Assembly: GCF_019801965.1 (NCBI RefSeq) | Contig: NZ_JAHVIA010000005.1 | Coordinates: 400,350 to 464,349, forward strand | DNA from: Salipiger bermudensis | GTDB lineage: Bacteria > Pseudomonadota > Alphaproteobacteria > Rhodobacterales > Rhodobacteraceae | Length of the DNA stretch: 64,000 bases | Reading direction: 5' to 3' | Shown: positions 36,414 to 46,461 of the stretch, in pieces | How positions within the stretch are numbered: the first letter of the stretch is position 1 | Layout of the letters: each line of letters opens with the position of its first letter | The notes under the pieces: model-generated | Seen by the model: only the letters and a program-made list of their open reading frames with translations | Databases searched by the model: none | What the model was told of the DNA's origin: nothing | Made by a program: the position numbers and the translations under genes

Positions 36414-38192
36414 ATGAAGATGACAACCGAGGAAGCCTTCGTGAAGGTCCTGCAGCGGCACGGCATCCGCCATGCCTTCGGCATCATCGGCTCAGCCATG
36501 ATGCCGATCTCGGATCTCTTCCCCAAGGCCGGCATCACCTTCTGGGATTGCGCCCATGAGGGCTCGGCCGGAATGATGGCCGATGGCTACACCCGCGCCA
36601 CCGGCAAGATGAGCATGATGATCGCCCAGAACGGCCCTGGCATCACCAATTTCGTCACCGCCGTGAAGACCGCCTACTGGAACCACACGCCGCTGCTGCT
36701 GGTCACCCCGCAGGCCGCCAACAAGACCATCGGTCAGGGCGGCTTCCAGGAGGTCGAGCAGATGAAGCTGTTCGAGGACATGGTCGCCTATCAGGAAGAG
36801 GTGCGGGATCCCTCCCGCGTGGCCGAGGTGCTGACCCGCGTCATCGCCCAGGCCAAGCGGCTCTCGGCGCCGGCGCAGCTCAACATCCCGCGCGACATGT
36901 GGACCCAGGTCGTCGACATCGAGCTGCCCGAACCGATCGAGTTCGAGCGCTCCCCGGGCGGCGAGGCCTCGATCAGCCGCGCCGCGGCCCTGCTCTCGGA
37001 GGCCCGGAACCCGGTGATCCTGAACGGCGCCGGAGTGGTGCTGAGCGCCGGCGGCATCAGCGCGTCCATGGCGTTGGCCGAGCGGCTCGATGCGCCGGTC
37101 TGCGTCGGTTACCAGCACAACGATGCCTTCCCCGGCTCGCACCCGCTGTTTGCCGGGCCGCTGGGCTATAACGGCTCCAAGGCCGGGATGGAGCTGATCG
37201 CGGAGGCCGACGTGGTGCTCTGCCTCGGCACCCGCCTCAACCCGTTCTCCACCCTGCCCGGCTACGGCATCGACTATTGGCCGCAGGGGGCCAGGATCAT
37301 TCAGGTCGACATCAACCCCGACCGCATCGGCCTGACCAAGAAGATCAGCGTGGGCATCGTGGGCGACGCCGCAAAGGTGGCGAATGGCATCCTCACGCAG
37401 CTCTCGGACAGCGCCGGCGACGCGGGCCGCGCCGAGCGCAGGGCAAAGATCGCCGAGACCAGGTCGAAATGGGCGCAGCAGCTCTCGTCGATGGATCACG
37501 AGGAGGACGATCCCGGCACCACCTGGAACCAGCGCGCCCGCGCCGACAAGCCGGACTGGATGAGCCCGCGCATGGCGTGGCGTGCGATCCAGCGGGCCTT
37601 GCCACGCGAGGCCATCATCTCGTCGGACATCGGCAACAACTGCGCCATCGGCAACGCCTACCCGTCCTTCGAGGCCGGGCGGAAATACCTCGCCCCCGGG
37701 CTCTTCGGCCCCTGCGGTTATGGCCTGCCTGCGATCGTCGGCGCCAAGATTGGCTGCCCCGACGTGCCGGTGGTGGGCTTTGCCGGCGACGGCGCCTTCG
37801 GCATCGCGGTCAATGAGCTGACGGCCATCGGCCGCGGCAAGTGGCCGGCGATCACCCAGATCGTCTTCCGCAACTACCAGTGGGGCGCCGAGAAGCGGAA
37901 CTCAACGCTGTGGTTCGACGACAATTTCGTCGGCACCGAGCTCGACACGCAGGTGAGCTATGCCGGCATCGCCAAGGCCTGCGGCCTCAAGGGCGTGGTG
38001 GCGCGCACGATGGACGAGCTGACCGAGGCGCTGAACACCGCCATCAGGGAGCAGATGGAGAGCGGCACCACCACGCTGATCGAGGCGATGATCAATCAGG
38101 AGCTGGGCGAGCCGTTCCGCCGCGACGCCATGAAGAAGCCGGTCGAGGTGGCGGGGATCGACGCCGCCGACATGGTCGACCAGCCCGGCTGA
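36414..38192 (+). CDS. xsc: Sulfoacetaldehyde acetyltransferase
   Basis: A 592-residue ThDP enzyme converting sulfoacetaldehyde and phosphate to acetyl phosphate and sulfite. The ThDP motif is GFAGDGAFGIAVNEL...IVFRNYQWGAEKRN. The catalytic Glu region is WDCAHEGSAGMMADGY, and PHE-region motifs FGIIGSAMMPISDLFPKAG and AQNGPGITNF are characteristic of Xsc rather than acetolactate synthase. ATG 36414 with GGAGG upstream is used. tauZ-like gene follows after four bases. Pta, the common partner, is absent. Confidence 0.95.
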   Translation: MKMTTEEAFVKVLQRHGIRHAFGIIGSAMMPISDLFPKAGITFWDCAHEGSAGMMADGYTRATGKMSMMIAQNGPGITNFVTAVKTAYWNHTPLLLVTPQAANKTIGQGGFQEVEQMKLFEDMVAYQEEVRDPSRVAEVLTRVIAQAKRLSAPAQLNIPRDMWTQVVDIELPEPIEFERSPGGEASISRAAALLSEARNPVILNGAGVVLSAGGISASMALAERLDAPVCVGYQHNDAFPGSHPLFAGPLGYNGSKAGMELIAEADVVLCLGTRLNPFSTLPGYGIDYWPQGARIIQVDINPDRIGLTKKISVGIVGDAAKVANGILTQLSDSAGDAGRAERRAKIAETRSKWAQQLSSMDHEEDDPGTTWNQRARADKPDWMSPRMAWRAIQRALPREAIISSDIGNNCAIGNAYPSFEAGRKYLAPGLFGPCGYGLPAIVGAKIGCPDVPVVGFAGDGAFGIAVNELTAIGRGKWPAITQIVFRNYQWGAEKRNSTLWFDDNFVGTELDTQVSYAGIAKACGLKGVVARTMDELTEALNTAIREQMESGTTTLIEAMINQELGEPFRRDAMKKPVEVAGIDAADMVDQPG

Positions 38193-38196
38193 TCCG

Positions 38197-39228
38197 ATGC
38201 GCGCGCAGCTTTCTAGCCTGACGTCCGGCCCTGTCCTGGCCGGGCGCGCAAGGGAGTATTTCCCCGGCGTCATGGTCTCGATCCTCGTGGCGCTCGCGGC
38301 GCAGTTCGTGGCCGAGCACTACGGCGCCCCGGCGATGCTGATGGCCCTGCTCTTCGGCATCGCGCTCAACTTCCTCGGCGGCGAGGGCCCGACCGCCCCC
38401 GGCATCGCCTTCACCGCCCGCACCGTCCTGCGCTTCGGCGTGGCGGTGCTCGGCGCGCGGATCAGCATCGAGATGCTGCTGTCGCTGGGCTGGGGCATGA
38501 TCGCGCTTCTGGTGGCGGGGGTGGTGCTGACCCTCCTCTTCGGCATAGCGCTGGCGCGGCTCATCGGCCAGCGCAACCGCTTCGCGGTGCTGACCGCCGG
38601 CGCGGTGGCGATCTGCGGTGCCTCGGCGGCGATGGCGATCGCCGCGGTGCTGCCGAAGGACGAGCGCTCCGAGCGCGACCTGCTGTTCACCGTGCTGGGC
38701 GTCACCGTGCTCTCGACGCTGGCGATGATCCTATACCCGATCCTGACCCGTTCGCTGGGCTTCGACGACCTCACCGCCGGCGCCTTCATCGGCGGCACCG
38801 TGCATGACGTGGCGCAGGTGGTGGGCGCGGGCTTCTCGATCTCCGAGACGGCCGGGGAAACCTCGACGCTGGTCAAGCTCATCCGGGTATCGTTTCTCGC
38901 GCCCGTGGTGGTGGTGATCGCGCTCTGGACGCCGCGCGGCGCGGCGGCCGGGGGCAAGAGGCCGCCGCTGATCCCGGGCTTCGTGCTGGGCTTCCTGGTG
39001 CTCGCCGCGCTGAACTCGTTTGCGCTGATCCCCGAGGGGCTCGGCCTCGTGCTGGCGCGGGTCTCGAGCTGGGCGCTGCTGGCCTCGATCGCGGCGGTCG
39101 GCATGAAGACCGACCTGCGCAACATCATCCAGGTCGGCGGCGGGGCGATCGCGCTGATCGTCGCCGAGACGGTGTTTCTCGCCGCGCTCGTGCTCGGCGG
39201 CATAAGCCTGATCGAGCTGGCGCCCTGA
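38197..39228 (+). CDS. tauZ: TauZ/YeiH family putative sulfate/sulfite exporter
   Basis: A 343-residue membrane protein of the UPF0324/PSE family with about ten helices. TARTVLRFGVAVLGARISI, AICGASAAMAIAAVLP and FIGGTVHDVAQVVGAG are family hallmarks. It directly follows xsc, the place of tauZ in sulfonate clusters, so it probably exports the sulfite or sulfate released by Xsc. Symbol given by context and family. Confidence 0.85.
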   Translation: MRAQLSSLTSGPVLAGRAREYFPGVMVSILVALAAQFVAEHYGAPAMLMALLFGIALNFLGGEGPTAPGIAFTARTVLRFGVAVLGARISIEMLLSLGWGMIALLVAGVVLTLLFGIALARLIGQRNRFAVLTAGAVAICGASAAMAIAAVLPKDERSERDLLFTVLGVTVLSTLAMILYPILTRSLGFDDLTAGAFIGGTVHDVAQVVGAGFSISETAGETSTLVKLIRVSFLAPVVVVIALWTPRGAAAGGKRPPLIPGFVLGFLVLAALNSFALIPEGLGLVLARVSSWALLASIAAVGMKTDLRNIIQVGGGAIALIVAETVFLAALVLGGISLIELAP

Positions 39229-39255
39229 GCAGGACCGCGCTCCATAGCCAAAGAA

Positions 39256-39290
39256 AAACCGCCCGCGTCGGGATGCGACGCGGGCGGTTT
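39256..39290. terminator. Bidirectional terminator between tauZ and minE
   Basis: Perfect 15-base stem AAACCGCCCGCGTCG (39256-39270) and CGACGCGGGCGGTTT (39276-39290), five-base loop. On the minus strand it is followed by TTTTTCTTT, making it strongest for the min operon. Confidence 0.92.
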
Positions 39291-39309
39291 CAGGATCAAA
39301 GATCCGGGA

Positions 39310-39600
39310 TCAGCGCTTCTTGGCGGGCTTCGCCGCCTTCTCCTCGGCCGAGGGCAGATCGATGTTGATCTCAAGGCTGGAGACATCGTCGTCGCGCTCC
39401 ATCCGGATATCGACCTCGTCATCGGCGACGTCGATATATTTCCGGATCACCGCGATCAGGTCGTTCTGCAGCTGCGGCAGGTAATCGGGCGTGCCCGACC
39501 CCTGCCCGCGCTCATGGGCGAGCAGGAGCTGCAAGCGATCCCGCGCGGTCTGGGCCGTCTTGGGACGGCGGCGGTTGAGAGAGAAACCGAACAGGCTCAT
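39310..39600 (-). CDS. minE: MinE, cell division topological specificity factor
   Basis: A 96-residue MinE. The N-terminal amphipathic region (MSLFGFSL) binds membrane, AQTARDRLQLLLAHER is the MinD-contact helix, and LQNDLIAVIRKYIDV with DVDIRMERD forms the dimer domain. A lysine/alanine-rich tail follows. It releases MinD from the membrane to drive pole-to-pole oscillation. Last gene of minCDE, overlapping minD by four bases. Confidence 0.95.
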   Translation of the reverse strand: MSLFGFSLNRRRPKTAQTARDRLQLLLAHERGQGSGTPDYLPQLQNDLIAVIRKYIDVADDEVDIRMERDDDVSSLEINIDLPSAEEKAAKPAKKR

Positions 39601-40445
39601 GCCGACCGTCCGAACAGCCGCTGGAACAGGCCCGGCTTGCGCTCGCTCTCGATGCGCATCTCGATCTCCTCGCCGAGCAGTCGCGAGACCGCGTCCTTGT
39701 AGGCGGTCTGGGCCGAGGACGGCTCGTCGAGGATCACCGGCGTGCCGACGTTCGAGGCCCGCAGAACCGCCTGGCTCTCGGGGATGATCCCCAGCAGCGG
39801 CACCGCGAGGATCTCGAGCACGTCGTCGACGGTCATCATCTCGCCCTTGTCGATCCGGGACTGATCGTGGCGGGTCAGCAGGATGCGCGCCTTGACCGGC
39901 TCGCCATCGCCCTTCTCGGCGCGCTGGGTCTTGCTGCTCAGCAGGCCGAGCACGCGGTCGCTGTCGCGCACCGAGGAGACCTCGGGGTTGGTCACGACCA
40001 CGGCCTCGTCGGCGAAATACATCGCCAGCTGGGCGCCGCGCTCGATGCCGGCGGGGCTGTCGCAGATGATGTAGTCGAACTCTTCCTTGAGCTCGTTCAG
40101 CACCGTCTCGACACCCTCCTGCGTGAGCGCATCCTTGTCGCGGGTCTGCGAGGTCGGCAGGATGAACAGCGTATCAAGGCGCTTGTCCTTGATCAGCGCC
40201 TGCTTCAGCCGCGCATCGCCCTGGATCACGTTGATGAAATCAAACACCACGCGGCGTTCGCATCCCATGATCATGTCGAGATTCCGCAGGCCGACGTCGA
40301 AGTCGATCACCACGGTCTTGTAGCCCTGCTGCGCCAGTCCTGCCGAGATCGCGGCGGCAGAGGTGGTCTTGCCAACCCCGCCCTTGCCCGAGGTGATCAC
40401 GACGATCCGGCCCAGCGGCGCCTCGTCCTTGAGTTGCGTCGTCAT
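39597..40445 (-). CDS. minD: MinD, septum site-determining ATPase
   Basis: A 282-residue deviant Walker ATPase: Walker A SGKGGVGKTTS near residue 20, VIDFDVGLRNLDMIMGCERRVV (MinD signature), Walker B-like YIICDSPAGIE, and a C-terminal amphipathic helix (RKPGLFQRLFG) for membrane binding. ATG 40445 has GGAGG seven bases upstream. It recruits MinC and responds to MinE. Confidence 0.97.
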   Translation of the reverse strand: MTTQLKDEAPLGRIVVITSGKGGVGKTTSAAAISAGLAQQGYKTVVIDFDVGLRNLDMIMGCERRVVFDFINVIQGDARLKQALIKDKRLDTLFILPTSQTRDKDALTQEGVETVLNELKEEFDYIICDSPAGIERGAQLAMYFADEAVVVTNPEVSSVRDSDRVLGLLSSKTQRAEKGDGEPVKARILLTRHDQSRIDKGEMMTVDDVLEILAVPLLGIIPESQAVLRASNVGTPVILDEPSSAQTAYKDAVSRLLGEEIEMRIESERKPGLFQRLFGRSA

Positions 40446-41188
40446 CCGAGCGCCTCCACACATAGTCGTTCGTCTTTAAGGAAAATTTGCACGGCCTTGC
40501 CGCGCAGCTCGTCCTCGATACTTTCGCTTGTCCTGTAGAGCCCGGCGACCGCCAAGAGCTCGGCGTGCAGCGCGCGGCAGAAGATCCGCCCGCCCTCGTC
40601 GCCGTGGCAGCCCGCCATGGCCCGGCCACGCAGCGGCCCGTAGACATGGATGTTGCCCGCCGCCACCAGCTCGGCACCCGAAGACACCGGGCCGATCACC
40701 GTCAGATCGCCGCGCTCGGCCACCACGAGCTGGCCCGAGCGGACCGGCTTGGTGATGACCTTGTTGTCGGGCGGCAGCAGCCTGTCGACCTTGCTCTTGC
40801 GCGCCGGCTTGGCCTCCGGGGCCGGGCCGTCGCGACCGATGCGCACCGGGATCAGTCCAAGCCCATCCGCCGCCTCGAGCTGGGGATCGGTGGTGTTCTG
40901 CACCCCGAAGACCAGCATGTTGCGGGTTCGCAGCTTGGCCACCAGATCGGCCAGAGCAGCGCTGTCGGCAAACTCCGGCACCTTGGAGAAATCCAGCACC
41001 AGAGGCGCGTCGAGCAGCAGCTGCGGCGCCTTGGTGATCTGCTCATCGATGGCCTCGAAGAAGGCGTCGTCGAACTGGTCGCTCTCGATCCGGAGGGCGA
41101 TGGCGGTCATGAATCGACCGCGGACCTGGAACGGTTTGACCGCCACCGACGCGCGGGCGCCTCGGTCTCGGGTAACGTCTGCTGGCAC
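40442..41188 (-). CDS. minC: MinC, FtsZ polymerisation inhibitor
   Basis: An about 248-residue MinC. The N-domain starts at VKPFQVRGRFMTAIALRI, followed by a basic linker. The C-terminal beta-helix has LTVIGPVSSGAELVAAGNIHVYGPLRGRAMAG, typical of MinC. Start is uncertain: GTG 41188 has AGGAG upstream, GTG 41146 is also possible; ATG 41110 would cut the first strand. Overlaps minD by four bases. Confidence 0.9.
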   Translation of the reverse strand: MPADVTRDRGARASVAVKPFQVRGRFMTAIALRIESDQFDDAFFEAIDEQITKAPQLLLDAPLVLDFSKVPEFADSAALADLVAKLRTRNMLVFGVQNTTDPQLEAADGLGLIPVRIGRDGPAPEAKPARKSKVDRLLPPDNKVITKPVRSGQLVVAERGDLTVIGPVSSGAELVAAGNIHVYGPLRGRAMAGCHGDEGGRIFCRALHAELLAVAGLYRTSESIEDELRGKAVQIFLKDERLCVEALG

Positions 41189-41378
41189 CGGGATGCGTGC
41201 TCCTGCTCTCGTATGTCTGGGCGCGACTCGCACGCGCACTCGTTTTGGCCGATCCTTTAGATTCTCCGCGGCGCAGGTGCACGGGGAAAATATCACAATC
41301 GTGAGATTGCGCGGCTTCCTGCCCGCGACTCGAAGCCGGCTCGGTGGCAAGCCGCCGGCGGGCAGGAAAACAGCGAGG

Positions 41379-41987
41379 CTAGCCCTCTTCGGAGACAATC
41401 CCCGCAAGCCTGCCGCGCAATTCGGCAATCTCGCTCTCGACCGGGCCGCTGGGCTGTTCGGCGCGCTCCGACCATTCGCTGAACCGCGCCAGCAGCGGCA
41501 GGAAGGTCTGGATCTCATCCATCGTCCAGTCGCGGAAGAAAGATCCCAGAACCAGGAGCTTGTAGGTCCGGACGGCCTCGACGATGCGGGCCCCGGCCTC
41601 GGTCAGCTCGAGCACTGCGCGGCGGGCGTCCTGCTGGCTCACGGCGCGCTGCACGAGGCCGCGGCGGATCAGGTCGGTGCTGATGCGGCTGGCGCGTGAG
41701 GGGTCGATGCTGAGGCGCACCGCGACGGTGCCCACGGTGGTCTCGCAAGAGGCCTCCTCGTCGCCGAACTCGTTGGCCGGCGCGCGCACTGCCATCAGCA
41801 CGTCGAGCTGCGCCAGGTCGATGGGAAGATCGAGGTCGCGCAAGGCCTTGTGGCCGAAATCGCGCTTCATCACCCGACGCCGCCAGCGCTGCAGCACCGC
41901 GTCCACGTCGAGCGCCGCCTGCGAGACGTCGCGCTCGATCCCCGCCCGTTCGAGGCCGTCCTTCAGTATCTCGTCTCGTCGGCTCAA
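41379..41987 (-). CDS. MarR family transcriptional regulator
   Basis: A 202-residue MarR-type regulator with winged helix-turn-helix at about residues 85-140 (TVAVRLSIDPSRASRISTDLIRRGLVQRAVSQQDARRA) flanked by helices for dimerisation. It is slightly longer than the usual 150 residues at both ends. Divergent from an MFS pump with a long palindrome between, so it probably represses the pump and itself. Confidence 0.88.
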   Translation of the reverse strand: MSRRDEILKDGLERAGIERDVSQAALDVDAVLQRWRRRVMKRDFGHKALRDLDLPIDLAQLDVLMAVRAPANEFGDEEASCETTVGTVAVRLSIDPSRASRISTDLIRRGLVQRAVSQQDARRAVLELTEAGARIVEAVRTYKLLVLGSFFRDWTMDEIQTFLPLLARFSEWSERAEQPSGPVESEIAELRGRLAGIVSEEG

Positions 41988-42005
41988 AGCTGCCTCGTGT
42001 AATTA

Positions 42006-42043
42006 TGTGCTATTGACATATATATGCCATCAGCACAGATATA
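42006..42043 (+). promoter_or_regulatory. Palindromic MarR-type operator overlapping the MFS promoter
   Basis: A 32-base imperfect palindrome (42006-42037) has outer arms TGTGCT and AGCACA and a perfect inner core CATATATATG. Within it lies TTGACA (42013-42018), a -35 box, with a -10 candidate (AGATAT, 42037-42042) 18 bases on. Repressor binding would block the promoter. Confidence 0.7.
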
Positions 42044-42140
42044 AAACCCAGACCATTCTGACCCAAGGGGCATGTCGGCGCCAGTTTGCAGACCGTTGCG
42101 CCCGCCCCTCGGCCCGCACAGTTTTCGTGGAGATACTCGA

Positions 42141-43658
42141 ATGACCGCCATTGACCAAGGCGCGACCGACATGGCGCCCCCGCCCTCCAGCGCCGAGCCG
42201 GTTCCGATCAGGCTCATCCTCGGCGCGGTGGCTGCGACCCTGCTGTTCGCCTCGCTGGGCCAGACCATCGTCTCGACCGCCCTGCCGGTGATGGTCGCCG
42301 ATCTCGGCGGCATGGACAAGATCACCTGGGTGATGACGGCCTACCTGCTGGCCTCGACCATCGGCGCGCCGGTGGCGGGCAAGTTGGGCGATCTCTACGG
42401 CCGCAAGACGGTGCTGCAATGGGGCATCGGGGTGTTCATCCTCGGCGCGGTGATCTGCGGCACCGCCAACAGCATGGGCATGGTGATCGCGGGGCGGATC
42501 ATCCAGGGCGCCGGAGGTGGCGGGCTGATCGTCACCTGCATGGCGCTGGTGGGCGATCTGCTGCCGGCGCGCGAGCGCGGCAAGGCGCAGGCGGTGCTGG
42601 GCGCGGCCTTCGGCATCTCGACCGTCATCGGCCCCTTGCTCGGCGGCTTCCTGGTGCAGAACCTGAGCTGGCACTGGATCTTCTTCGTCAACTTCCCCGT
42701 CGGCGCGCTGGCCTTCATCGTTCTGGGCATCGCCCTGCCCCGGCGCAGCGACCGCTCGCGCAAGTCGGTCGATTACGCCGGCGGCGCGCTTCTGGCGACG
42801 CTCCTCGCCTCGCTGGTGCTGATCTCGAACACCGGCGGCACGGTGTTTGCCTGGACCAGCCCGGAGCTCTTGGCGCTCGGGGTCATCGCCCTCGCCGCGC
42901 TGGCGCTGTTCATCCGGGTCGAGCGCCGCGCCGCCGAGCCGATCCTGCCGATGAGCCTGTTTGCCAACAACACCTTCGTGGTGATGAACTCGGTCGGTAT
43001 CCTCGTAGGCATGGCGATGTTCGGCACCATCACCTTCCTGCCGTTCTTCCTGCAGGTGGTGAAGGGCATCTCGCCAACCTCCTCGGGGCTGTTCCTGGTG
43101 CCGATGATGGGCGGGCTGCTCTCGGCCTCGATCCTGTCGGGCCGCTTCATGGCCAAGACCGGGCGCTACAAGTTCCTGCCGGTGGTCTCGACTGCGGTGC
43201 TGTCGCTGTCGCTCCTGTCGATGACGACGCTGTCGGTCGACAGCCCGCTCTGGATCATCGCGCTGTCGATGGTCGGCATCGGGCTCGGGCTCGGGCCGGT
43301 CTTCGCCATCGGCGTGGCGGCGATCCAGAACGCGATCCCGGTGTCGATGCTGGGCGTCGGCACGGCGAGCGCCAACATGTTCCGCCTGATCGGCGGCGCG
43401 GTGGGTACTGCGGGCTTCGGCGCGCTGTTCAGCACCCAGCTGTCGCGATCGCTCGAGGGCCAGGTGCCGGGCATGGGCGATGGCGGCGTGCGCAGCATCG
43501 GCGCGGAGATGGTGCAGGCACTGCCGCATGATGCGCAGATGCTGGTGATGGAAAGCATCAGCCAGGCGCTGCACCCGGTGTTCTGGATCGCCGCCGGCGC
43601 GGCGCTGCTGGCCTCGCTCGCCTCGCTGATGCTGCGCGAGCTGCCGCTCGCGAGCTGA
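42141..43658 (+). CDS. MFS multidrug efflux transporter, DHA2/EmrB type
   Basis: A 505-residue permease with 14 predicted helices. The DHA2 signature is present: DLYGRKTVLQWGI after helix 2, and motif C-like GAAFGISTVIGPLLGGFLVQ in helix 5, diagnostic for drug/proton antiporters. ATG 42141 with GGAGA upstream begins just before the first helix. Divergent MarR gene suggests induction by a toxic ligand. No periplasmic adaptor gene is adjacent. Confidence 0.9.
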   Translation: MTAIDQGATDMAPPPSSAEPVPIRLILGAVAATLLFASLGQTIVSTALPVMVADLGGMDKITWVMTAYLLASTIGAPVAGKLGDLYGRKTVLQWGIGVFILGAVICGTANSMGMVIAGRIIQGAGGGGLIVTCMALVGDLLPARERGKAQAVLGAAFGISTVIGPLLGGFLVQNLSWHWIFFVNFPVGALAFIVLGIALPRRSDRSRKSVDYAGGALLATLLASLVLISNTGGTVFAWTSPELLALGVIALAALALFIRVERRAAEPILPMSLFANNTFVVMNSVGILVGMAMFGTITFLPFFLQVVKGISPTSSGLFLVPMMGGLLSASILSGRFMAKTGRYKFLPVVSTAVLSLSLLSMTTLSVDSPLWIIALSMVGIGLGLGPVFAIGVAAIQNAIPVSMLGVGTASANMFRLIGGAVGTAGFGALFSTQLSRSLEGQVPGMGDGGVRSIGAEMVQALPHDAQMLVMESISQALHPVFWIAAGAALLASLASLMLRELPLAS

Positions 43659-43677
43659 GCCGCAAGTTGCTCCCTGT

Positions 43678-43724
43678 CGCCCGTCAGTCCTGGCCTATAG
43701 GGTCAGGCTGGCGGGCGTTTTTTT
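43678..43724 (+). terminator. Terminator after the MFS gene
   Basis: Outer stem CGCCCG (43678-43683) with CGGGCG (43712-43717), inner partial pairing CCTG with CAGG, and a run of seven T (43718-43724). The rest of the gap to tex (43725-43943) shows nothing supported. Confidence 0.85.
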
Positions 43725-43943
43725 CCAAATATCGAAGGGGCACCCAGCGCGGAATCACGGCCGCAGGCCGCCGCGCCAATGGGCTGGCGATCTGGTTGAG
43801 CGCAATGCGACGTGTCGAGGTCCTTCGGACTTGGCAGGGATAAAACGAGAGGATCGCCGGTCGTATCGCCACCCCGCAGGCCGGCGATGGCGCGACGTGC
43901 TCAACCGTGCAGAATTTGCCGCACGTCCGAGCCGGCGCGTCTC

Positions 43944-46262
43944 TCACCGCTTCTTCATCGCATCCATCAGCGCCGCACCCAGCGCGCCCTGACCGCCGCC
44001 CGAGGGCTTGCCGCGCGGCGCGCTGCTCGCGCCGCCGCCGCCGCGACGCCCCGTGGGCGCGCCCTGCCCGCCCGGCTTGCCGCCGCGCTCCGGCTTGCCG
44101 CCGCCATCCTTGCGCATCGACAGCCCGATGCGCTTGCGCGCCACGTCGACCTCGGTCACCCGGACGCGCACCACGTCGCCCGCCTTCACCACCTCGTGCG
44201 GATCCTTGACGAAGCGGTCGGCGAGCTGGCTCACATGCACCAGCCCGTCCTGATGAACGCCGATATCGACAAAGGCGCCGAAGGCCGCGACGTTGGTCAC
44301 CGTGCCTTCGAGCGACATGCCGGGCTTGAGATCGGTGATCTCCTCGACGCCGTCGGTGAAGCTCGCGGTCTTGAAGCTCGGGCGCGGGTCACGGCCCGGC
44401 TTTTCCAGCTCCGACAGGATGTCCTGCACCGTCGGCAGGCCGAAGCTCGCATCGACGAACTGCTCCGCCCGCACGCCGCGCAGCGCCTCCGGGTGGCCCA
44501 TGATCTGGCGGATGTCGCGGCCGCAGGCCTTCACGATGCGGCGCGCCACGTCATAGGCCTCGGGGTGGACAGAGGAGGCGTCGAGCGGCTCGTCGCCGTC
44601 GCGGATGCGCAGGAAGCCGGCGCTCTGCTCGAAGGCCTTGGGGCCGACGCCGCTCACCTTCTTCAGCGCCTTGCGCGAGGCGAAGGCGCCGTTGGCATCG
44701 CGATGCGCGACGATGTTCTGCGCCAGCGACGGCCCGAGCCCCGCCACATGCGCCAGAAGCGGCGCCGAGGCGGTGTTGAGATCGACGCCGACCGCGTTCA
44801 CCGCGTCCTCGACCACCGCCTCGAGGGCCTTGGCCAGCTGGCGCTGGTCGACATCGTGCTGGTACTGGCCCACGCCGATGCTCTCGGGGGTGATCTTGAC
44901 CAGCTCGGCCAGCGGATCCTGCAGGCGCCGCGCGATCGAGACCGCGCCGCGCAGGCTGACATCGAGCCCGGGGAATTCCTTCGCCGCCAGCTCGGAGGCC
45001 GAGTAGACCGAGGCGCCGGCCTCGGAGACCACCACCTTGGTGGGCTTCGGCCCCTCGAGCAGCTTCAGCGTGTCGCCGACCAGACGCTCGGTCTCGCGGC
45101 TGGCGGTGCCGTTGCCGATGGCGATGAGCTCGACACCGTGGCGCTTCACCAGTCGGGCGATCTCGGCCTGCGCGCCGCGGACATCGTTCTTGGGCTGGAA
45201 CGGGTAGAGCGTTGCGGTCTCGAGCAGCTTGCCGGTGGCATCGACCACCGCCGCCTTGACCCCGGTGCGGATGCCGGGATCGAGCCCCAGCGTCGCCTTG
45301 GCGCCGGCGGGCGCGGCCAGCAGCAGATCCTTGAGGTTGCGCGAGAACACCCGGATCGCCTCGTCGTGGGCGCGGCGGCGCAGCTCGGTCAGCAGATCGA
45401 CATACATGGTCAGGCTGAGCTTGACCCGCCATGTCCATCCCGCCGCCTCGCGCAGCCACCGGTCGCCCGGCGCCTCGCCGGGGATGCCGATGGCCTGCGC
45501 GATGATGCCCAGCGCGCGGGTCGGGCCGGTTTCGGGCTCGGGCGCGATGTTGACGGTCAGGATCTCTTCCTTGGAGGCGCGCAGGATCGCCAGCGCGCGG
45601 TGGGCCGGGATGTCCGACCATTTCTCCGAATGGTCGAAATAATCCGAGAACTTGGCCCCGGCCTGCTCCTTGCCCGGCTGCACCGTGGCCGAGATCACCG
45701 CCTCCTCCTTCATGAAGCTGCGCAGCCGGCCCAGCAGCTCGGCATTCTCGCTCAGCTCCTCGGCGAGGATGTCGCGCGCGCCCTCGAGCGCCGCCTTCAC
45801 CGTCTCGACGTTCTCGCCAAGATAGCTTTCGGCCAGCGCCTGCGGATCGGCGGAGCGGTCTTCGGTGATGGCGCGCAGCAGCGGCTCGAGCCCGTTCTCG
45901 CGGGCGATCATCGCCTTGGTGCGGCGCTTGGGCTTGTAGGGGAGGTAGATGTCCTCGAGCGTGGCCTTGGTCTCGGCCTGCGCGATGGAGCGCGCCAGCG
46001 CATCGGTGAGCTTGCCCTGCCCCTTGATCGACTCGAGGATCGAGGCGCGGCGGGCCTCCATCTCACGGAGATAGACCAGCCGGTCGCCCAGCGTGCGCAG
46101 CTGGGTGTCGTCGAGCCCGCCGGTGACCTCCTTGCGGTAGCGCGCCACGAAGGGCACCGTGGCGCCCCCGTCGAGCAGCGCGACCGCGGCGCTGACCTGG
46201 CCGGGGCTGGCGGCGATCTCGGTGGCGATGGTGCGGGCGATGCGCTCGGCGGTCTGGTCCAA
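43944..46262 (-). CDS. tex: Tex family RNA-binding transcription accessory protein
   Basis: A 772-residue Tex protein. It has the helical N-terminal region, a YqgF-like RNase H domain ([21 protein letters not shown]), a helix-hairpin-helix region ([20 protein letters not shown]), and an S1 RNA-binding domain at about 640-712. The glycine/arginine-rich tail is variable. Start is TTG 46262 with AGGAGG at five bases. Nucleic-acid-binding housekeeping factor. Confidence 0.95.
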   Translation of the reverse strand: MDQTAERIARTIATEIAASPGQVSAAVALLDGGATVPFVARYRKEVTGGLDDTQLRTLGDRLVYLREMEARRASILESIKGQGKLTDALARSIAQAETKATLEDIYLPYKPKRRTKAMIARENGLEPLLRAITEDRSADPQALAESYLGENVETVKAALEGARDILAEELSENAELLGRLRSFMKEEAVISATVQPGKEQAGAKFSDYFDHSEKWSDIPAHRALAILRASKEEILTVNIAPEPETGPTRALGIIAQAIGIPGEAPGDRWLREAAGWTWRVKLSLTMYVDLLTELRRRAHDEAIRVFSRNLKDLLLAAPAGAKATLGLDPGIRTGVKAAVVDATGKLLETATLYPFQPKNDVRGAQAEIARLVKRHGVELIAIGNGTASRETERLVGDTLKLLEGPKPTKVVVSEAGASVYSASELAAKEFPGLDVSLRGAVSIARRLQDPLAELVKITPESIGVGQYQHDVDQRQLAKALEAVVEDAVNAVGVDLNTASAPLLAHVAGLGPSLAQNIVAHRDANGAFASRKALKKVSGVGPKAFEQSAGFLRIRDGDEPLDASSVHPEAYDVARRIVKACGRDIRQIMGHPEALRGVRAEQFVDASFGLPTVQDILSELEKPGRDPRPSFKTASFTDGVEEITDLKPGMSLEGTVTNVAAFGAFVDIGVHQDGLVHVSQLADRFVKDPHEVVKAGDVVRVRVTEVDVARKRIGLSMRKDGGGKPERGGKPGGQGAPTGRRGGGGASSAPRGKPSGGGQGALGAALMDAMKKR

Positions 46263-46461
46263 GGGGGCCTCCTGTCACTCGGGAGGATCGTCATAGCGCG
46301 CGGCCCGGCCAGCGCCAAGGGCACTGAGCGCGGCAGGACGGTTTCTTGCCGAGCCGGCCTGCGTCTGCCGGCACGACGCCGCCCGCGCCGCCCGGCTGCG
46401 CGGCGCCAAGTGGCCCTGCGCCCGACCGGTGCAGCGCGACCGCACGCCTCCGACCGCGGCG

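Noticed and set aside
43684..43947. 87-residue minus-strand frame after tex
   Set aside because: Overlaps the MFS terminator and has no plausible start or homology.
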